From Brugia malayi (lineage: Eukaryota; Nematoda; Chromadorea; Rhabditida; Onchocercidae), in contig NW_025062289.1 of NCBI RefSeq assembly GCF_000002995.4, positions 28,664-92,663 on the forward strand: 64,000 nucleotides of DNA, read 5' to 3'. This document shows positions 58,901 through 64,000 of this stretch, in pieces (the stretch's first letter is position 1; every line of letters starts with the position of its first letter). The translations under genes were made by a program, and so were the position numbers. The notes beneath the pieces are model-generated. The model did no database searches. It saw only the letters and a list, made by a program, of their open reading frames with translations, and was not told where the DNA came from.

Positions 58901-61900
58901 ATTCATGACATTTCTCTGCAAATATAACAATATCACTAGAAGTTGATTCGATTAATTCACGCCATCCTCTACAAATATAACAATACCACTAGAAGACATT
59001 TTGATTAACTCATGACATTTCTCTGCAAATATAACAAGATCACAAGAAGGTATTCTGATTACTTCACTAACTCACATCATTTCTCTACAGATATAACAAG
59101 ATCACTAGAAGATATTTTGATTAATTCACTAACTCATACCATTTCTTTACCAATATAACAAGATCACTAGAAGACATTTTGATTAATTCATTAACTCATA
59201 CCATTTCTCTGCAGATATAACAATATCACTAGAAGGTATTTTGATTACTTCACTAACTCACATCATTTCTCTACAGATATAACAAGATCACTAGAAGATA
59301 TTTTGATTAATTCACTAACTCATACCATTTCTTTACCATATAACAAGATCACTAGGAGATATTTTGATTAATTCATTAACTCGTACCATTTCTCTACAGA
59401 TAAAAGAATATCACTAGAAGACATTTTGATTAATTCACGCCATTTCTCTGCAAATATAGCAATATCACTAGAAGATATTTTGATTAATTCACTAACTCAT
59501 ACCATTTCTTTACCAATATAACAAGATCACTAGGAGATATTTTGATTAATTCATTAACTCGTACCATTTCTCTACAGATAAAAGAATATCACTAGAAGAT
59601 ATTTTGATTAATTCATTAACTCATATCATTTCTCTGCAGATATAACAATATCACTAGAAGACATTTTGATTAATTCATGACATTTCTCTGCAAATATAAC
59701 AAGATCACTAGAAGACATTTTGATTAATTCATTAACTCATATCATTTCTCTGCAGATATAACAATATCACTAGAAGACATTTTGATTAATTCATGACATT
59801 TCTCTGCAAATATAACAAGATCACTAGGAGACATTTTGATTAATTCATGCCACATCTCTGCAAATATAACAATATCACTAGAAGATATTTTGATTAATTC
59901 ATTAACTCATATCATTCCTCTGCAAATATAACAATACCACTAGAAGACATTTGATTAACTCATGACATTTCTCTGCAAATATAACAAGATCACTAGAAGA
60001 CATTTCGATTAATTCATACCATTTCTCTGCAAATATAACAATATCACTAGAAGATATTTCGATAAATTCATGCCACTTCTCTGCAAATATAACAATATCA
60101 CTAGAAGGTATTTTGATTACTTCACTAACTCACATCATTCTCTACAGATATAACAAGATCACTAGAAGATATTTTGATTAATTCACTAACTCATACCATA
60201 TCTTTACCATATAACAAGATCACTAGGAGATATTTTGATTAATTCATTAACTCGTACCATTTCTCTACAGATAAAAGAATATCACTGAAGACATTTTGAT
60301 TAACTCATGACATTTCTCTGCAAATATAGCAATATCACTAGAAGATATTTTGATTAATTCACTAACTCATACCATTTCTTTACCAATATATAACAAGATC
60401 ACTAGGAGACATTTGATTAATTCATGACATTTCTCTGCAGATATAACAATATCACTAGAAGACATTTTGATTAATTCATGACATTTCTCCGCAAATATAA
60501 CAATATCACTAGAAGTTGTTTCGATTTATTCACGCCATTCCTCTGCAAATATAACAATACCACTAGAAGAGATTTTGATTAACAATACCACTAGAGATTT
60601 TGATTAATTCATTAACTCATACCATTTCTCTGCAGATATAACAATATCACTAGAAGACATTTTGATTAATTCACGCCATTTTCTCTGCAAATATAACAAT
60701 ATCACTAGAGATATTTCGATATATTCATTAACTCATACTATTTTTTTACAGATTTAAACAATATCACTAGAAGACATTTTGAATAATTCACGCCATTCCT
60801 CTGCAAATATAACAATACCACTAGAAGACATTTTGATTAATTCATTGACTCATACCATTTCTCTGCAGATATAACAATATCACTAGAAGGTATTTTGATT
60901 ACTTCACTAACTCATTTCATTTCTCTACAGATATAACAAGATCACTAGAAGATATTTGATTAATTCACTAACTCATACCATTTCTCTACAGTATAAACAA
61001 GATCACTAGAAGATATTTTGATTAATTCATTAACTCATATTATTCCTCAACAGATATAACAATATCACTAGAAGACATTTTGATTAATTCATTAACTCAT
61101 ACCAATTCTCTGCAAACATTACAAGACCACTAGGAGACATTTTGATTAATTCGTTAACTCCTACCATTTCTCTACAGATAAAAGAATATCACTAGAAGAC
61201 ATTTTGATTAATTCACGCCATTTCTCTGCAAATATAACAATATCACTAGAAGATATTTCGATAAATTCATGCCACTTCTCTGCAAATATAACAAGATCAC
61301 TAGAAGATATTTTGATTAATTCACTAACTCATACCATATCCTTACCAATATAACAAGATCACTAGAAGACATTTTGATAAATCATTAACTCATATCATTT
61401 CTCTGCAAATATAAACCACTAAGAAGATATTTTGATTAATTCATGACATTTCTCTGCAAATATAACAATATCACTAGAAGTTGTTTCGATTAATTCACGC
61501 CATCCCTCTACAAAATATAACAATACCACTAGAAGACATTTTGATTAACTCATGACATTTCTCTGCAAATATAACAAGATCACAAGAAGGTATTCTGATT
61601 ACTTCACTAACTCACATCATTTCTCACAGATATAACAAGATCACTAGAAGATATTTTGATTAATTCACTAACTCATACCATTTCTTTACCATATAACAAG
61701 ATCACTAGAGACATTTTGATTAATTCATTAACTCGTACCATTTCTCTACAGATAAAAGAATATCACTAGAAGACATTTTGATTAATTCACGCCATTTCTC
61801 TGCAAATTATAACAATATCACTAGAAGATATTTTGATTAATTCACTAACTCATACCATTTCTTTACCAATATAACAAGATCACTAGGAGATATTTTGATT

Positions 61901-64000
61901 AATTCATTAACTCGTACCATTCTCTACAGATATAACAATATCACTAGAAGACATTTGATTAATTCATTAACTCATATCATTTCTCTGCAGATATAACAAT
62001 ATCACTAGAAGACATTTGATTAATTCATGACATTTCTCTGCAAATATAACAAGATCACTAGAAGACATTTTGATTAATTCATTAACTCATATCATTTCTC
62101 TGCAGATATAACAATATCACTAGAAGACATTTTGATTAATTCATGACATTTCTCTGCAAATATAACAAGATCACTAGGAGACATTTTGATTAATTCATGC
62201 CACATCTCTGCAAATATAACAATATCACTAGAAGATATTTGATTAATTCATTAACTCATATCATTCCTCTGCAAATATAACAATACCACTTGAAGACATT
62301 TTGATTAACTCATGACATTTCTCTGCAAATATAACAAGATCACTAGAAGACATTTCGATTAATTCATGCCATTTCTCTGCAAATATAACAATATCACTAG
62401 AAGATATTTCGATAAATTCATGCCACTTCTCTGCAAATATAACAATATCACTGGAAGGTATTTTGATTACTTCACTAACTCACATCATTTCTCTACAGAT
62501 ATAACAAGATCACTAGAAGATATTTTGATTAATTCACTAACTCATACCATATCTTTACCATATAACAAGATCACTAGGAGATATTTTGATTAATTCATTA
62601 ACTCGTACCATTTCTCTACAGATAAAAGAATATCACTAGAAGACATTTGATTAATTCATGCCATTCTCTGCCAAATATAACAATATCACTAGAAGATATT
62701 TTGATTAATTCACTAACTCATACCATTTCTTTACCAATATAACAAGATCACTAGGAGACATTTTGATTAATTCATTGACATTTCTCTGCCAGATATAACA
62801 ATATCACTAGAAGACATTTTGATTAATTCATGACATTTCTCCGCAAATATAACAATATCACTAGAAGTTGTTTCGATTTATTCACGCCATTCCTCTGCAA
62901 ATATAACAATACCACTAGAAGAGATTTTGATTAACAATACCACTAGAGATTTGATTAATTCATTAACTCATACCATTTCTCTGCAGATATAACAATATCA
63001 CTAGAAGACATTTTAATTAATTCACGCCATTTCTCTGCAAAATATAACATATCACTAGAAGATATTTTGATTAATTCATTAACTCATACCATTTTTTACA
63101 GATATAACAATATCACTAGAAGACATTTTGATTAATTCACGCCATTCTCTGCAAATATAACAATATCACTAGAAGACATTTTGATTAATTCATTGACTCA
63201 TACCATTTCTCTGCAGATATAACAATATCACTAGAAGGTATCTTGATTACTTCACTAACTCATTTCATTTCTCTACAGATATAACAAGATCACTAGAAGA
63301 TATTTTGATTAATTCACTAACTCATACCATTTCTTTACCGTATAACAATATCACTAGAAGATATTGATTAATTCATTAAACTCATACCATTTCTCTACAG
63401 ATATAACAATATCACTAGAAAGACATTTTGATTAATTCATAACTCATACCATTTCTCTGCAAATATAACAAGATCACTAGGAGACATTTTGATTAATTCG
63501 TTAACTCCTACCATTTCTCTACAGATAAAGAATATCACTAGAAGACATTTTGATTAATTCACGCCATTTCTCTGCAAATATAACAATATCACTAGAAGAT
63601 ATTTCGATAAATTCATGCCACTTCTCTGCAAATATAACAAGATCACTAGAAGATATTTTGATTAATTCACTAACTCATACCATTTCTTTACCAATATTAA
63701 CAATATCACTAGAAGACATTTTGATAAATTCATTAACTCATACATTTCTCCTGCAAATATAACATCACTAGAAGATATTTTGATTAATTCATGACATTTC
63801 TCTGCAAATATAACAATATCACTAGAAGATATTTTGATTAAATTCATGCCATTTCTCTGCAAATATAACAATATCACTTAGAGATATTTTGATTAATTCA
63901 TTAACTCATACTAATTTCTCTACAGATATAACAATATCACTAGAAGACAATTTTGATTAATTCATGACATTTCTCTGCAAATATAACAATATCACTAGAA
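55969..64000. repeat. 54/62-bp satellite with higher-order repeat, runs off the window
   Basis: Monomers share AACAATATCACTAGAAGA, then ATTTTGATTAATTCAT and TTTCTCTGCA. The short form is 54 bp. The long form is 62 bp and differs by an 8-base insertion (TAACTCAT) after TTCAT. Variants (GGTATTTTGATTACTTCAC, AGTTGTTTCGAT, CACGCCA) recur in fixed order. A GCCACATCTCTGC marker lies at 56645, 59849 and 62199, and an ATTGACTCATACC marker at about 58137, 60843 and 63192. This gives a higher-order unit of about 2.35 kb between copies 2 and 3, and a longer spacing before copy 2. Open minus-strand frames are a by-product of 54 being a multiple of three. Confidence 0.95.

Noticed and set aside
55570..63877. 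Open frames with an 18-residue repeating protein on the minus strand of the satellite
   Set aside because: 54 bp is a multiple of three, so any frame lacking a stop in one monomer stays open. Frames break at 62-bp monomers and indels. No start, splice or conservation signal.
55969..64000. CRISPR-like array of short repeats
   Set aside because: There are no unique spacers, the monomers are head-to-tail and diverged, and the genome is eukaryotic.

Overview
This is an AT-rich eukaryotic window with small introns (GT..AG, with T-rich TTTTCAG acceptors), tracts of the nematode telomere hexamer TTAGGC, remnants of bacterial genes, and a mitochondrial insertion that reads with TGA as Trp. Together these point to a filarial (onchocercid) nematode nuclear chromosome that carries old Wolbachia-derived DNA. 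I cannot name the species.

Layout. 2.1-5.0 kb (+): a gene resembling the PABIR/FAM122 PP2A-B55 regulators. 6.9-11.4 kb (+): a decayed soluble fumarate reductase flavoprotein. 12.8-18.2 kb (+): a FUSE-binding-protein-like RNA/DNA-binding protein with four KH domains, the best preserved gene here. 21.7-24.0 kb (-): a broken extended short-chain dehydrogenase. 25.0-27.4 kb (+): a truncated, frameshifted nicastrin copy. 28.3-29.6 kb (+): a tandemly duplicated C2H2 zinc-finger exon, one copy dead and one open. 28.6-32.9 kb: four fragments of bacterial genes (RNase J, radA, ftsY, gyrB), read as nuclear Wolbachia transfers. 33.2-39.7 kb: a complete BEL/Pao LTR retrotransposon with identical 495-bp LTRs and a 5-bp target duplication. 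40-41.7 kb: interstitial telomere repeats in a subtelomere-like repeat block. 43.7-45.6 kb (+): a transaldolase pseudogene. 46.7-52.0 kb (-): a MARCH-type RING-CH ubiquitin ligase gene. 52.9-55.6 kb: a degenerate mitochondrial insertion (nad4, then cox1). 55.6-64.0 kb: satellite DNA, first a 36-45 bp family, then a 54/62-bp family organised as a higher-order repeat of about 2.35 kb that runs off the window.

The genes do not form one pathway. The theme is decay: several unprocessed genes that keep their introns but carry frameshifts, stops or missing exons, mixed with organelle and endosymbiont DNA, a young retroelement, telomere-like tracts and satellite. This suits a pericentromeric, subtelomeric or sex-limited (Y or neo-Y) region. 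A caution is that many breaks are single-base deletions, including three inside a retroelement whose LTRs are identical, so some may be assembly consensus errors. The premature stops and missing exons cannot be explained that way.
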